Assembly (NCBI GenBank): GCA_023145375.1
Contig: JAGLDY010000049.1
Location: 1 to 57,565, forward strand
Source of the DNA: Candidatus Sabulitectum sp.
GTDB lineage: Bacteria; Fermentibacterota; Fermentibacteria; Fermentibacterales; JCC-6
DNA: 57,565 nucleotides
Reading direction: 5' to 3'
Notes under the pieces: generated by a model
The model's input: the letters and a program-made list of their open reading frames with translations, nothing else
Database searches by the model: none
What the model was told of the DNA's origin: nothing
Made by a program: the position numbers and the translations under genes
Shown here: positions 7,851 to 16,575 of the stretch, piece by piece
How the letters are laid out: every line of letters begins with the position of its first letter
How positions within the stretch are numbered: position 1 is the first letter of the stretch

Positions 7851-7879
7851 AGTATACTAGAGCAGGATATTCATGCCAA
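7851..7879 (-). promoter_or_regulatory. Promoter of the hip operon
   Basis: On the minus strand TTGGCA (7879-7874), a 17-bp spacer and TATACT (7856-7851) precede the HipS-like gene, with the -10 32 bases before the GTG. AGTATACT is itself an 8-bp palindrome over the -10. HipB autoregulates such promoters in known systems; no clear HipB operator pair was identified. Confidence 0.72.
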
Positions 7880-8092
7880 GTTCATTATTTTAGGAAAATT
7901 TATATTGTTTTTCATATAGTTTACTCTCAACGCCAGTGCTTGCATGAAGAGAAAAATCAGGGAAATGCCAGAGTAACTATATCTTCTTTGATATAATACA
8001 GGTTGCAAAAAGCATCCGCACCTGTAGCCCGTTTTCCACATACAGACACTATCCTGTTATCTTCTAAGCGGAATTCAGCAGAAAGGAGATAT

Positions 8093-8365
8093 ATGGAACT
8101 TGGCAGGATATTTCTTGGGTTTGGGCTACTCGCTGCAATATTCGGCATTTTCTACATGATAAAAATTCTCAACTATCTTTCTTCAAAAGGTATGAAGATC
8201 AACTGGTTTCTTCTGAGGCTGAAGTGGTTCACCTACATGTCCAGATACAGAGAGCTCACAGTGGAGGAGACCGGTGAGGTGGGTCCATTTCATAGAGGCT
8301 ACATCATAAGCATGCTGATCACTCTTGTTCTTGTGATCACAGGAGCACTGCTTCTTAGCCGGTAA
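8093..8365 (+). CDS. Small membrane protein, function unknown
   Basis: A 90-aa protein with two predicted membrane segments: LGRIFLGFGLLAAIFGIFYM near the N-terminus and YIISMLITLVLVITGALLL at the C-terminus, joined by a basic then acidic loop. The ATG at 8093 has AAGGAG 5 bases before it; an in-frame ATG at 8003 would add 30 non-hydrophobic residues and has no clear ribosome site. I do not recognise the family. It stands alone between the hip operon and the 398-aa gene. The 270 bases to its left hold only the hip promoter. Confidence 0.7.
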   Translation: MELGRIFLGFGLLAAIFGIFYMIKILNYLSSKGMKINWFLLRLKWFTYMSRYRELTVEETGEVGPFHRGYIISMLITLVLVITGALLLSR

Positions 8366-8501
8366 CTATCGCTTCCAAATGAAGTCTGATCAATTAATGG
8401 TTCGAGCCGGCAATGCAAATACATTCAATTTCAGGTTTATACAGAGCTAACACTTTTCTTATATATATATTATCTTACATCGTAAAATTAGGGGGGGGTT
8501 T

Positions 8502-9698
8502 GTGGAGTCTTCACTGCTGGGACAGCAGGCAAAGGAATGTCTTTGCGATCTTAAAAAAGCGGTCACTGATATACTTCAGGCGCTTCCAGGCGACCTGGAT
8601 CAGCCGAGGGATGTGTACAAGACCCTGGGCATAGACAGAATGATCGGATGGAACATCTTCAAGCTTCATGAGGTTGAAGACTGCTTTCTTTCAGTAAGGC
8701 ATATCCCACGGAAAGCCGCTTTCATGGGATTCCTCCGTGCGGCGTCCAGAAAAGGCATCTCCGACTCTATTCTTGCTGTTGCCAACAAGAACTTCATGAG
8801 ATTTGAAGAACTGGTCGACCTGCATGCAGGAGACAGACCAAGCATGGAAATGATGCTTCTGGCATACTCGGAGGAAGGCACAAGCCAGGCCTCGCTGGAT
8901 CACAGAAAACTTGCATTCACCGGAAACCGTTTCCTCTACGGTCTTGAAGCCAGAACAAGAGTAACGATCTCACTTTTCGAACCAACTGATTCCGAGAAGG
9001 ATTGGAAACTCACACTTCTGAAAGGGTCCTTCGGACTCCGCCGCAACAGACCCAATATTCCATGGTTCTACATTCATCCCAGAGTTTTTACAGAGTTTGA
9101 GGGACAGCCACATGCCCCCGAAAGTGCACCACTCTCCAAACCTTTGAATGGCAATACTCTGCCTTACTACACACAGTTCTGCAACTGCTCACTGCCCGGT
9201 GTAAAGTCCCGGAGTGGATTCGTAGACAGTGTGGAGGAGATATTCCCCCTGGAGACAGGAAATGCAGGGCTTATGGACCTAGTTTTCGCAGAAGTTATCG
9301 ACCTCCGCGGGTTTATCATGGAGGAGGACAGTTCCACTTCCTCCAAAGTACAGACTCCATGCAACCTGGCGGCTATGGATGTGATCATCCCAACATCCTT
9401 CGTGGAGAAGGTTCGCTTTTCTCCCAGGGTGATCTCATCTATCCTTGAGGAATCCGATACCTACGATGAGCAGCTCATTGATCTGTCCCGATCTCTCCTT
9501 CCAATAAACCCGGGATTTGAGATCAAACCCACAGTGGAACAGAACACCCTGGAGGGCGTGGACAACTACGGAGAGATCATAGAGGACATATTCAAAAGAA
9601 GGGATCTGAACCCTCTTAACTACACCACGATCAGAGTCTTTGTTGACTTCCCGGTTATCCCTTCCAACCTTGACATTACCTGGAAACCACTCAGCTGA
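8502..9698 (+). CDS. Hypothetical protein, 398 aa, unrecognised
   Basis: Starts at GTG (8502) behind a run of G that can act as ribosome site. There is no signal peptide or membrane segment, so it is probably cytoplasmic. The composition is ordinary globular protein, with acidic clusters and motifs such as RKAAFMGFLRAASRKG and EVIDLRGFIMEEDSS that I cannot match to a family. It may bind nucleic acid or act as an enzyme, but nothing visible decides. It is monocistronic: the next gene has its own strong promoter at 9744. Confidence 0.75.
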   Translation: MESSLLGQQAKECLCDLKKAVTDILQALPGDLDQPRDVYKTLGIDRMIGWNIFKLHEVEDCFLSVRHIPRKAAFMGFLRAASRKGISDSILAVANKNFMRFEELVDLHAGDRPSMEMMLLAYSEEGTSQASLDHRKLAFTGNRFLYGLEARTRVTISLFEPTDSEKDWKLTLLKGSFGLRRNRPNIPWFYIHPRVFTEFEGQPHAPESAPLSKPLNGNTLPYYTQFCNCSLPGVKSRSGFVDSVEEIFPLETGNAGLMDLVFAEVIDLRGFIMEEDSSTSSKVQTPCNLAAMDVIIPTSFVEKVRFSPRVISSILEESDTYDEQLIDLSRSLLPINPGFEIKPTVEQNTLEGVDNYGEIIEDIFKRRDLNPLNYTTIRVFVDFPVIPSNLDITWKPLS

Positions 9699-9743
9699 TT
9701 TTTTCATCTGCTTCGGCCTCCAACTCTATTATATATATACGGG

Positions 9744-9772
9744 TTGACATTCAGATATCGTATATGTATACT
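9744..9772 (+). promoter_or_regulatory. Near-consensus sigma70 promoter upstream of malQ
   Basis: TTGACA (9744-9749), a 17-bp spacer and TATACT (9767-9772): one mismatch in twelve to the consensus. Transcription should begin near 9779, exactly where a long hairpin starts. An AT-rich tract (9730-9739) lies just upstream. Confidence 0.8.
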
Positions 9773-9778
9773 TTTCCC

Positions 9779-9868
9779 GTCAAAGAGATTCTGCAATGGC
9801 GTGCGGGGAAAAAAGAACTCTTTGACACCTTCCTTCCTTATCGGCGCCCGTCACAATAGTGGCGGGCG
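9779..9868 (+). promoter_or_regulatory. Structured RNA leader (two strong hairpins) upstream of malQ
   Basis: The predicted transcript opens with GTCAAAGAG (9779-9787) pairing perfectly with CTCTTTGAC (9818-9826); the stem extends by TTCT/AGAA past one bulged A, for 13 bp in all. A second hairpin follows: CGCCCGTCAC (9845-9854), loop AATA, GTGGCGGGCG (9859-9868), with one G-U pair, then a T-rich stretch. About 60 nt more lead to the malQ start. It could be a cis-acting leader or attenuator, or a free small RNA with its own promoter. It matches no riboswitch class I can recall. Confidence 0.5.
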
Positions 9869-9927
9869 TTGTACTTTATTGGTATTTTTCCTCCCCTGTT
9901 ATCAGCTATGAAACGGAACGGAGAAAA

Positions 9928-11289
9928 ATGCTCTTTGCGGAAGAGACTGGGGTTCTGCTCCATCCCACATCACTGCCTGGAAAATGGGGTATAGGAACCC
10001 TTGGTTCGGAAGCTTCCCAGTTTATCCGCTGGATGGCGGATTCAGGTTTCACTGTGTGGCAGGTTCTTCCTCTCTCGCCGCCTGTACACGCCAACTCTCC
10101 ATATCAGGCTCTTTCTTCCTTCGCTGGAAATCCTCTTCTTATCTCTCTGGAGGAGCTGTTTAAACTGGGGTTATTGTCATCTGCTGAACTGGCTTCCTCT
10201 GAAAGTGTGTGTTCCCCTGTTGTTTCCCGGGAGAGACTCCAGGGAAGGATTCAACTTCTGAAGCTTGCTGCAACCCGTGCTCTGAAAGCCGGTCTTGCGG
10301 GATTTGAAGAGTTCTCCCTCCTGCCATGGGTGAAAGAGTGGTCTCTGTTTGCTACTGAAAAAGAGATGAACGGCGGTACTGCCTGGACACTCCGCAGGAA
10401 CACATCTCCTGCTCCAGAGGGCAGTCAGCGTGTTCACTCCATGATACAGTACTTCTTCCATCTGCAGTGGGCACGAGTGAAAGAGGAGTGCAACTCGCTT
10501 GGGATCCGGATACTGGGAGATATCCCGATCTACACCGCCCATGATTCCTCTGACGTGTTCTTCAACAGAGAGCTTTTCAAATTGAACCAGGATGGAATGC
10601 CTTCAGTTGTTGCAGGTGTTCCCCCTGATTACTTCAGCAGTACCGGGCAGTTGTGGGGCAACCCGGTGTATGACTGGGATGCCTGTGCACAGTCAGGCTA
10701 CAGATGGTGGACCTCACGAATGGCTGCAGCTCTCCAGCTGTTCGATGCAGTACGCATCGATCACTTCAGGGGCTTTGCTGAATACTGGGAGGTTCCCGCC
10801 GGAGAAAAAACAGCTGTGAACGGAAAATGGGTAAAGGGTCCCGGCATCAAGCTGTTCACTGAAATGGAAAAAGCACTGGGGAAACTGCCTGTGGTGGCGG
10901 AGAACCTTGGTCTTATCACCCCTTCGGTGCATGAACTGCGAAAGCTCTGTGGTTTTCCGGGAATGGTTGTTCTTCAATTCGCCCTTATGGACCCGGACTT
11001 CTCTATCGCTTCAGTTGAACCGGCCACTGTTATCTATACAGGTACACATGACAACGATACCACTGCCGGATGGATCGAAAAGACCGGCAGGCAACTGGGT
11101 TTCAACTCGGTAAGTTCCGTTGTGGATCTGGCTCTGGCCTCCCCTGCATATCTTGCAGTCATTCCCATGCAGGATATCCTTGAGCTGGGCTCCTCTGCAA
11201 GAATGAATACACCTTCTGTTGCCTCGGGAAACTGGAACTGGCGGATGACAGAACTGCCTGCTGTCCGGTCTTTCTCCAGAAGCGGTTGA
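9928..11289 (+). CDS. malQ: 4-alpha-glucanotransferase (amylomaltase)
   Basis: A GH77 enzyme that moves alpha-1,4-glucan segments between maltodextrins or to glucose in glycogen and maltose metabolism in the cytoplasm. Diagnostic motifs are GVLLHPTSLPG, GIGTLG, WQVLPLSP, SPYQALSSFAGNP, the nucleophile region AVRIDHFRGF, the acid/base region VVAENLG, and GTHDNDTTAGW. The ATG at 9928 is chosen because GGAG lies 6 bases before it; a GTG at 9859 lies inside the leader hairpin. At 453 aa it is shorter than the usual ~500: the stretch between GTHDNDTT and PMQDILELG is compact. It still ends with the normal RMNTPSVASGNWNWR. Monocistronic behind a strong promoter and structured leader. Confidence 0.93.
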   Translation: MLFAEETGVLLHPTSLPGKWGIGTLGSEASQFIRWMADSGFTVWQVLPLSPPVHANSPYQALSSFAGNPLLISLEELFKLGLLSSAELASSESVCSPVVSRERLQGRIQLLKLAATRALKAGLAGFEEFSLLPWVKEWSLFATEKEMNGGTAWTLRRNTSPAPEGSQRVHSMIQYFFHLQWARVKEECNSLGIRILGDIPIYTAHDSSDVFFNRELFKLNQDGMPSVVAGVPPDYFSSTGQLWGNPVYDWDACAQSGYRWWTSRMAAALQLFDAVRIDHFRGFAEYWEVPAGEKTAVNGKWVKGPGIKLFTEMEKALGKLPVVAENLGLITPSVHELRKLCGFPGMVVLQFALMDPDFSIASVEPATVIYTGTHDNDTTAGWIEKTGRQLGFNSVSSVVDLALASPAYLAVIPMQDILELGSSARMNTPSVASGNWNWRMTELPAVRSFSRSG

Positions 11290-11476
11290 CATTTTCTCTT
11301 TGTGTATCCATTGTACCCGCATGAGAGGAAACAAATTACTTCCGATCTGTTCAGAACTTATCAGCACATTCGCATGGCGCTGGTGGGCGGGTTCTTCCGT
11401 CCATAATTAATACTCTGTAGTCCCTGCATCACAGTTTTCTTAATTTTCTTAATAACAATACATTAGGAGCAATACC

Positions 11477-12751
11477 ATGCGAAGATTCTCTTCACGGGGC
11501 CATGATTTCCTGCCCACAGAATACACGAATATCAAACCTTTCCTTCCCTCGCTTCCTCCACCTCCCATAGGGCCGGATGGGTCTCCACTGGGACCGGAAG
11601 CTCTTTCAGTTCTCTTTCCGTCAGGAATGATCCAGCATGAGATAACCCTTGAACCAAGGGTTCCCATACCGGAGGATGTACTGGAAGCGTACAAAGTCTA
11701 CCGGCCATCACCACTGATACGGGCGTTTGAGCTGGAACGGGCACTGGAAACCCCTGCTCACATCTACTACAAGTATGAGGGAACCAACCCCGCAGGAAGC
11801 CACAAAAGCAACACCGCACTGCCCCAGGCATACTTTGCAGCCAGAGATGGTATCAGCCGTATCACCACGGAAACCGGTGCAGGTCAGTGGGGAAGCGCGC
11901 TTTCCCAGGCATGCGGCAGGTTCGGAATTGATCTGGATGTGTTCATGGTAAGAGCCAGTTATCTGCAGAAACCACTTCGAAAAACTTTTATCAACATGCA
12001 CGGCGGGAGTGTATGTGCCAGCCCCAGTGACCGGACCAGATCAGGGAGGAGCTTTCTTGAAAGCGATCCTGAGCATCCGGGAAGCCTTGGCATAGCCATA
12101 AGTGAAGCGGTGGAGGTTGTTCTTTCTGAAGAGGATTCCTGCTACAGTCTGGGCAGTGTTTCAGACGCAGTGTGTCTTCATCAGTCCATAATTGGACAGG
12201 AATCCATACTGCAGATGGAGGAGATGGGAGAATACCCCACAGAGATAATAGCCTGCGTGGGCGGAGGCTCCAACTTTGCCGGGATCGCATTCCCCTTCCT
12301 GGAGAAAATGCTCACCGGCGGAGAAAAGATCAAATTTACCGCTGTGGAACCAACAGTGTGCCCTACGCTCACAAAGGGAAAACTGATGTACGACTTCGGG
12401 GACGCTTCAGGGCTGACTCCCAGGTACATGATGTACACACTGGGGGCAGGCTTTGTTCCTCCTCCGATACATGCAGGAGGTCTTCGTTACCACGGTATGG
12501 CTCCACTTGTGAGTCATCTTGTGAAACTGGGACTGATAAACCCCGTTGCATACAATCAGCAGAAGACGCTGAAAGCCGGAAGGGAATTCACCAGGCTGGA
12601 GGGAATACTTCCTGCCCCTGAATCGAACCATGCCGTGGCTGCAGCCATGGACTCTGCCATTGAGGCAAGAGAATCAGGAGAGAAGAAGGTAATTCTCTTT
12701 AACCTCAGCGGACATGGTTTTCTTGACCTTGCGGCCTATGAAAACCGCTGA
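11477..12751 (+). CDS. trpB: Tryptophan synthase beta chain, TrpB2 type
   Basis: A 424-aa PLP enzyme that joins serine and indole to tryptophan. The PLP lysine is in NPAGSHKSNTALPQA, the catalytic glutamate in TETGAGQWGS, the phosphate-binding loop in CVGGGSNFAGIAF and the PLP N1 contact in NLSGHGFLD. The N-terminal extension (about 80 residues before YRPSPLIRA) and the ALPQA sequence mark the TrpB2 subgroup, not TrpB1. TrpB2 often lies away from trpA and may salvage indole on its own; no other trp gene is in the window. AGGAG lies 8 bases before the ATG. The 187 bases upstream show a direct repeat TTTTCTTAA but no clear promoter. Confidence 0.93.
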   Translation: MRRFSSRGHDFLPTEYTNIKPFLPSLPPPPIGPDGSPLGPEALSVLFPSGMIQHEITLEPRVPIPEDVLEAYKVYRPSPLIRAFELERALETPAHIYYKYEGTNPAGSHKSNTALPQAYFAARDGISRITTETGAGQWGSALSQACGRFGIDLDVFMVRASYLQKPLRKTFINMHGGSVCASPSDRTRSGRSFLESDPEHPGSLGIAISEAVEVVLSEEDSCYSLGSVSDAVCLHQSIIGQESILQMEEMGEYPTEIIACVGGGSNFAGIAFPFLEKMLTGGEKIKFTAVEPTVCPTLTKGKLMYDFGDASGLTPRYMMYTLGAGFVPPPIHAGGLRYHGMAPLVSHLVKLGLINPVAYNQQKTLKAGREFTRLEGILPAPESNHAVAAAMDSAIEARESGEKKVILFNLSGHGFLDLAAYENR

Positions 12752-12797
12752 ATAGACTTATGAAGCAGTTGCCCGGGGAATCCCTTTTCAGCCCCAC

Positions 12798-12826
12798 TTG
12801 ACCTCGGGCTGCTTCTTCTCTATCCT
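12798..12826 (+). promoter_or_regulatory. Promoter of the lamin-tail-domain gene
   Basis: TTGACC (12798-12803), 17 bp and TATCCT (12821-12826), 30 bases before the ATG at 12857, which has AGGGGG as ribosome site. Confidence 0.6.
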
Positions 12827-12856
12827 AGTACTCGTGTAAGAAGAAGGGGGTAATAC

Positions 12857-13450
12857 ATGATAATGCTTCTTACTGTACTGATACTGACAGGCGGATCTGC
12901 ACCTTTGAACGGTACCACCGACGGCGGAGGCATCGTAATAAATGAGATAATGATAGACCCCCTGGCATCATCCTCAACGGAGATGGGCCAGTGGATAGAG
13001 GTTCACAACAACAGCAGCGACTGGGTAAATCTTTCAGACTGGACCATCGAGAACCAGAACGGTGAGGAAATAGAGTTCTCTTCTCATGTTATCCCGCCGG
13101 ACGGTTATTTTGTTGTTGGTGCCAGCGCTCTCACAGGCGACAATGGAAACTATACACCTGACGCAGTGTGGAGCTCTTTCTCTCTGTCTCTTTCCGGAAG
13201 CCTTCAACTGAACTGCATTAACGCCGACTCAGAAGAGTTTTTCAGCTGGAACAGCAGCTGGGACCTGGAACCGGGAGCATCCCTTGAAAGGCTGAACCCC
13301 GGGTGGGCGGCATACGACAGGGAAAGCTGGCTTCACAGTACAAGCGTTTTCGGCGACGGGGACCTTGGAACACCGGGAGATCAGAACAGCGTTTTCTCAA
13401 ACGGATTCGGTCAGAACACCTGGGCATTCATAAAGGCCTTCGTCCACTAA
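12857..13450 (+). CDS. Exported lamin-tail-domain (LTD) protein
   Basis: A 197-aa protein with a short hydrophobic signal and an LTD fold from about residue 24: IVINEIMIDPL, QWIEVHNNSSDWVNLSDWTI, then PPDGYFVVG and GDLGTPGDQN at the end, the usual closing motif. LTDs are immunoglobulin-like domains common in secreted bacterial proteins, often beside nucleases or adhesins; here it stands alone. The function is unknown. Its stop overlaps the stop of the convergent deaminase gene by 3 bases, leaving no room for a terminator. Confidence 0.82.
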   Translation: MIMLLTVLILTGGSAPLNGTTDGGGIVINEIMIDPLASSSTEMGQWIEVHNNSSDWVNLSDWTIENQNGEEIEFSSHVIPPDGYFVVGASALTGDNGNYTPDAVWSSFSLSLSGSLQLNCINADSEEFFSWNSSWDLEPGASLERLNPGWAAYDRESWLHSTSVFGDGDLGTPGDQNSVFSNGFGQNTWAFIKAFVH

Positions 13451-13920
13451 AATCTTTTTGCGCTTGAAAAATCATCCAGATCATAATTTATGATGTTGTC
13501 AGGTATTTCCTGTCTGTCCAGTCGCACATCAGCATCCTTGAAAAACGCCTCTGCATGGGTGGAGTGGTAGTCACTGAAAACCACAACCCTTTTAATTCCA
13601 GCACCTATCAGTGCTTTGGCACATGTAGTACATGGCATGTTTGTTACGTAAGCCGTGCCTCCGTTAATAGAGACCCCGTTCTTCGCAGCCTGCATGAGAG
13701 CATTCATCTCTGCATGGTTGGTTCGGATACAGTGATCATCCACAATAAGACAGCCAACATCATCACAATGGGGCAAACCGGGAAGTGAACCGTTGTAGCC
13801 TGTGGCAAGAACATGTTTGTGCCTGACCAGTACACACCCGCAGTGCATTCTTGGACAGGTTGCCCTTTCACTGGCAAGCATGGCCAGTTTGAGAAAATAC
13901 TGATCCCACGTTGGTCTCAT
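13447..13920 (-). CDS. dCMP/cytidine deaminase-like protein (ComEB family)
   Basis: A 157-aa zinc-dependent deaminase. HAEMNAL gives the zinc His and catalytic Glu; PCTTCAK gives the two zinc Cys; MHCGCVLVRHKHVLATGYNGS and RTNHAE are typical of deoxycytidylate deaminases, which make dUMP for dTMP synthesis. AGGAG lies 6 bases before the ATG. It follows the two barrel genes by 14 bases on the same strand. In Bacillus the homologue comEB sits between comEA and comEC; here it also follows a ComEA-type HhH protein, which may or may not be meaningful. Confidence 0.9.
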   Translation of the reverse strand: MRPTWDQYFLKLAMLASERATCPRMHCGCVLVRHKHVLATGYNGSLPGLPHCDDVGCLIVDDHCIRTNHAEMNALMQAAKNGVSINGGTAYVTNMPCTTCAKALIGAGIKRVVVFSDYHSTHAEAFFKDADVRLDRQEIPDNIINYDLDDFSSAKRF

Positions 13921-13934
13921 CTACGCTCCTTTTT

Positions 13935-15404
13935 CTAAAAACTCCAGTCCAGCTGCACCCCTGCTGATGTTCTGGACGGTCCTTCCGTTTCACTACTGCC
14001 GCTGCCAAGAGATTCCGCACCATCCATGCTGTACCATGCACCCTTCAATCGAAGGGTGGCATCCTCTGAAATATGCACCGAAACTGCCCCTTGAAGAAGT
14101 ACCGAAGAATTGTACAGTGCCTTTGAACCGAATTCACCGGGGAATGAAAGAGAGTAGGCATAGACCCGGCTGTTCCATCCACCGGTACTGGCAGCGGAGG
14201 CAGATGCCGTTAGATCCAGTTCTGCCAGAGGGCTGTGCTTCAGTCGAACCTCAAGACCGGTGCCGTTCTCATCAGGGTTGCTGTTGCTTCTGTACCAGGT
14301 AACAGGCACTTTCAGGCTTAAAGTAAGATCTGAATACGGAGACCACGAAGTGGTTATCTGAGCCCTGAATGTTCTCTCCTCTGCGGTGGCAGTAAACTTC
14401 ATACGCTGTGTCAAGCTGGTTCTGCTGGTGAGCCTTTCAGTGAACTGAACACCTGCTTTGTAAGAGTCCTCTTCCTCTTTGTCAAGGATAAGCACTCCTG
14501 CGTCAACAGTTACCTTCTGAACCGGGCGCCATCTTACCCCGTACCCTGCACCTATCCGGTGGTCCGGCCCCATGGTACCTGCACTGCGGGGCCAGTTGCC
14601 TGTGTAACGGCTGATGGTGAGTGCATGCCTGAGGTCTGCAAGCCCTCTGCTGCCGGAGACCACAAAGTTCAGTGTTGAATCCAGGTCAGAGGTGATCTCA
14701 CCTGTAAAGACTGCATCCTTCTCCTCAGTCTGGAAGAGAAAATCTGCACCCACCCTGGTGAAAGAAGTGGAAAGGGAATCACCGTTCTGCCGGATCCAGG
14801 CAGATGAAAGCCCAACCGGGCCGAAACCTGCCCTTAATACAGCAAGCTTCTCCTGAACAGATCTTCTGCTCTCAAGCTCACTTACAGTTCGGTGAAGCCC
14901 TGAACTTCCCGGATCAATATTTGACCAGCCCAGAACAGTTGAGAAGGTAAGATCTGAAAGATGGTATTCCACTGCGGCACCGGTAAGAGGGTCAGCATCA
15001 TTTGCCCCGGGGCTTTCTGAAAGGTCAATACGCAATCTCCAGTTAGGGGTCTTTGACAGATTGAGAGGGTCTCCGCCGGAAAAGGGCCCTGGATGAGAGA
15101 ACATCAACCCGTGGGCAAGATTCACACGGAGCGCACCTGCTGCAACTTTCAAGATCCCCTGATCTGTGAAGCTTACCCCACCGGTCAGGAGGTCTCCCCA
15201 TTCCTCTCCCGGATCTTTTTCCGTAAGAAGAACCGAGTCCCATGGGCCTGCATGGATACGCAGTCTTTCATAGAACGAAAGAGCATTCCCCTGCCACAGA
15301 CCCTCAGTGATTCCAGCGGGGTCGGGCCAGCTGTGCTCCGCCCTCACCCTGAGATCACCGGAAATTCCTGCTGCAAGAGTAAGTACTGTGAGTAATGCGA
15401 TCAT
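13935..15404 (-). CDS. Putative outer-membrane beta-barrel protein
   Basis: A 489-aa exported protein (signal MIALLTVLTLAAGISG) made of alternating amphipathic strands, many glycine turns and paired aromatic residues, and ending in LDWSF with a C-terminal Phe, as expected for a barrel inserted by BamA. No enzymatic motif is visible. Its ATG shares a base with the preceding gene's stop (TAATG), so the two barrel genes are translationally coupled. In FCB genomes large barrels often accompany HhH/ComEA-like proteins; that recall, plus the neighbours, hints at a role in DNA uptake or in another envelope channel. Confidence 0.7.
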   Translation of the reverse strand: MIALLTVLTLAAGISGDLRVRAEHSWPDPAGITEGLWQGNALSFYERLRIHAGPWDSVLLTEKDPGEEWGDLLTGGVSFTDQGILKVAAGALRVNLAHGLMFSHPGPFSGGDPLNLSKTPNWRLRIDLSESPGANDADPLTGAAVEYHLSDLTFSTVLGWSNIDPGSSGLHRTVSELESRRSVQEKLAVLRAGFGPVGLSSAWIRQNGDSLSTSFTRVGADFLFQTEEKDAVFTGEITSDLDSTLNFVVSGSRGLADLRHALTISRYTGNWPRSAGTMGPDHRIGAGYGVRWRPVQKVTVDAGVLILDKEEEDSYKAGVQFTERLTSRTSLTQRMKFTATAEERTFRAQITTSWSPYSDLTLSLKVPVTWYRSNSNPDENGTGLEVRLKHSPLAELDLTASASAASTGGWNSRVYAYSLSFPGEFGSKALYNSSVLLQGAVSVHISEDATLRLKGAWYSMDGAESLGSGSSETEGPSRTSAGVQLDWSF

Positions 15405-16441
15405 TATACAGTAAGATAAGGCCTGAGATTCTCAAGGGTAGTGGCACCTACACCGGGAATGTCGATCATCTGATCCACCGACTGCAGAGGACCGTGTGAT
15501 TCAATGTAATTCCATATAGTGGAAGCCTTTGACGGGCCGATGCCGGGGATGGCAGTAAGCTCATCTTCAGTGGCGGTGTTGATGTTAACAGGGAAACTCA
15601 CAGCCTCTTCGATCTCCGGAACATTTCTGAGTTGCAGCGGCTCGGGATGGAAAGCTGCAGATCCGTAGCCCATGGCAAGGGAATGCCCTCCTGGAAGTTC
15701 GGGATGGGTAGAGTACCCGTACTGCATTGACACAGGGGAAAGGGAAACACTGAGGCCCATTCCCATGCGAACCGGCGGAGTAAGAAGAGAGAAGGAAAGA
15801 GACACTCCCGGGTACGGTTCTACGGAGGTAACAACGGAATACTCGTTCCCGGAGTACTGGTGAACTGCAGCCCCTGCGGAAACAGTGACCCCGCTTACCG
15901 GGCAGACTCCCACTGCACAGGAAACCGTTCTTGGTACTGCTCCCATTCCGGTTTCAGTAAAAGAAGAGCTGTACAGCCCCCGGACAGCTCCGCCGAGAAA
16001 CAACCCACTGAATGGTCTTGCTATCAATCCCAGATCGGTAGAGAATGCAGAACCGCTGCCAAACCCCTGGATCTGTATCCGGTGACATGACATGGAGACC
16101 CCTGCAACAATACCTCTCCTGAGGGTTGCAGCAGCTATGCCGGTTACAGCTGCTTCACCATAGCCATTTCTACCTGAATAACTCATGAGCCCGGCAAAGG
16201 CATAGTTCCCTGTGGACCCGCCTCCGGCAACAGCGGTTCTGTCCAGTTCTCTGAATCCGAAAGGTCTTGAAGCTGATACCGAGAGGGCAGTGCCGTGAAG
16301 CAACCCGGCAGATGCAGGGTTCACTGAAACGGCAAGGTGACTTATTGGAAAAAGGGCAGATGCCATACCTCCGGATAACCATGGAGATTCACTCTGGGGT
16401 TCAAATGCAGCCATGACCATCACCAGAAGAAAAACACTCAC
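15404..16441 (-). CDS. Barrel-like envelope protein fused to a ComEA-type helix-hairpin-helix domain
   Basis: A 345-aa exported protein. Residues about 20-270 are glycine-rich amphipathic strands resembling PorV/UPF0164-like outer-membrane proteins (HLAVSVNPASAGLLHGTAL near the start). Residues about 280-345 are a double helix-hairpin-helix as in ComEA: VNINTATEDELTAIPGIGPS and MIDIPGVGATTLENL. ComEA binds incoming DNA in transformation. The start is GTG at 16441, with AAGGTGA 3 bases before it. First gene of a three-gene unit with the second barrel and the ComEB-like deaminase. An HhH fused to a barrel would place the DNA-binding part at the outer membrane; this is inference. Confidence 0.75.
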   Translation of the reverse strand: MSVFLLVMVMAAFEPQSESPWLSGGMASALFPISHLAVSVNPASAGLLHGTALSVSASRPFGFRELDRTAVAGGGSTGNYAFAGLMSYSGRNGYGEAAVTGIAAATLRRGIVAGVSMSCHRIQIQGFGSGSAFSTDLGLIARPFSGLFLGGAVRGLYSSSFTETGMGAVPRTVSCAVGVCPVSGVTVSAGAAVHQYSGNEYSVVTSVEPYPGVSLSFSLLTPPVRMGMGLSVSLSPVSMQYGYSTHPELPGGHSLAMGYGSAAFHPEPLQLRNVPEIEEAVSFPVNINTATEDELTAIPGIGPSKASTIWNYIESHGPLQSVDQMIDIPGVGATTLENLRPYLTV

Positions 16442-16575
16442 TGGTCACCTTTCCCTTTCCTCTATGCTGACAGTTACCTCCATGAGCCGGACAAATCCAA
16501 GTGGGAATTGACTGGAGAGGAATTTGTATTCATTATAGATAAGATGTTTTAGGGTTTTTTATATGGAAAAGAGGA

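Noticed and set aside
9859..9927. GTG start for malQ at 9859
   Set aside because: It lies inside the leader hairpin and adds 23 residues unlike the family's N-terminus; the ATG at 9928 has a good ribosome site.
11287..11320. Promoter TTGACA overlapping the malQ stop, reading into trpB2
   Set aside because: The -35 is perfect but the bases 16-19 further on (CCATTG, CATTGT and neighbours) do not make a -10.
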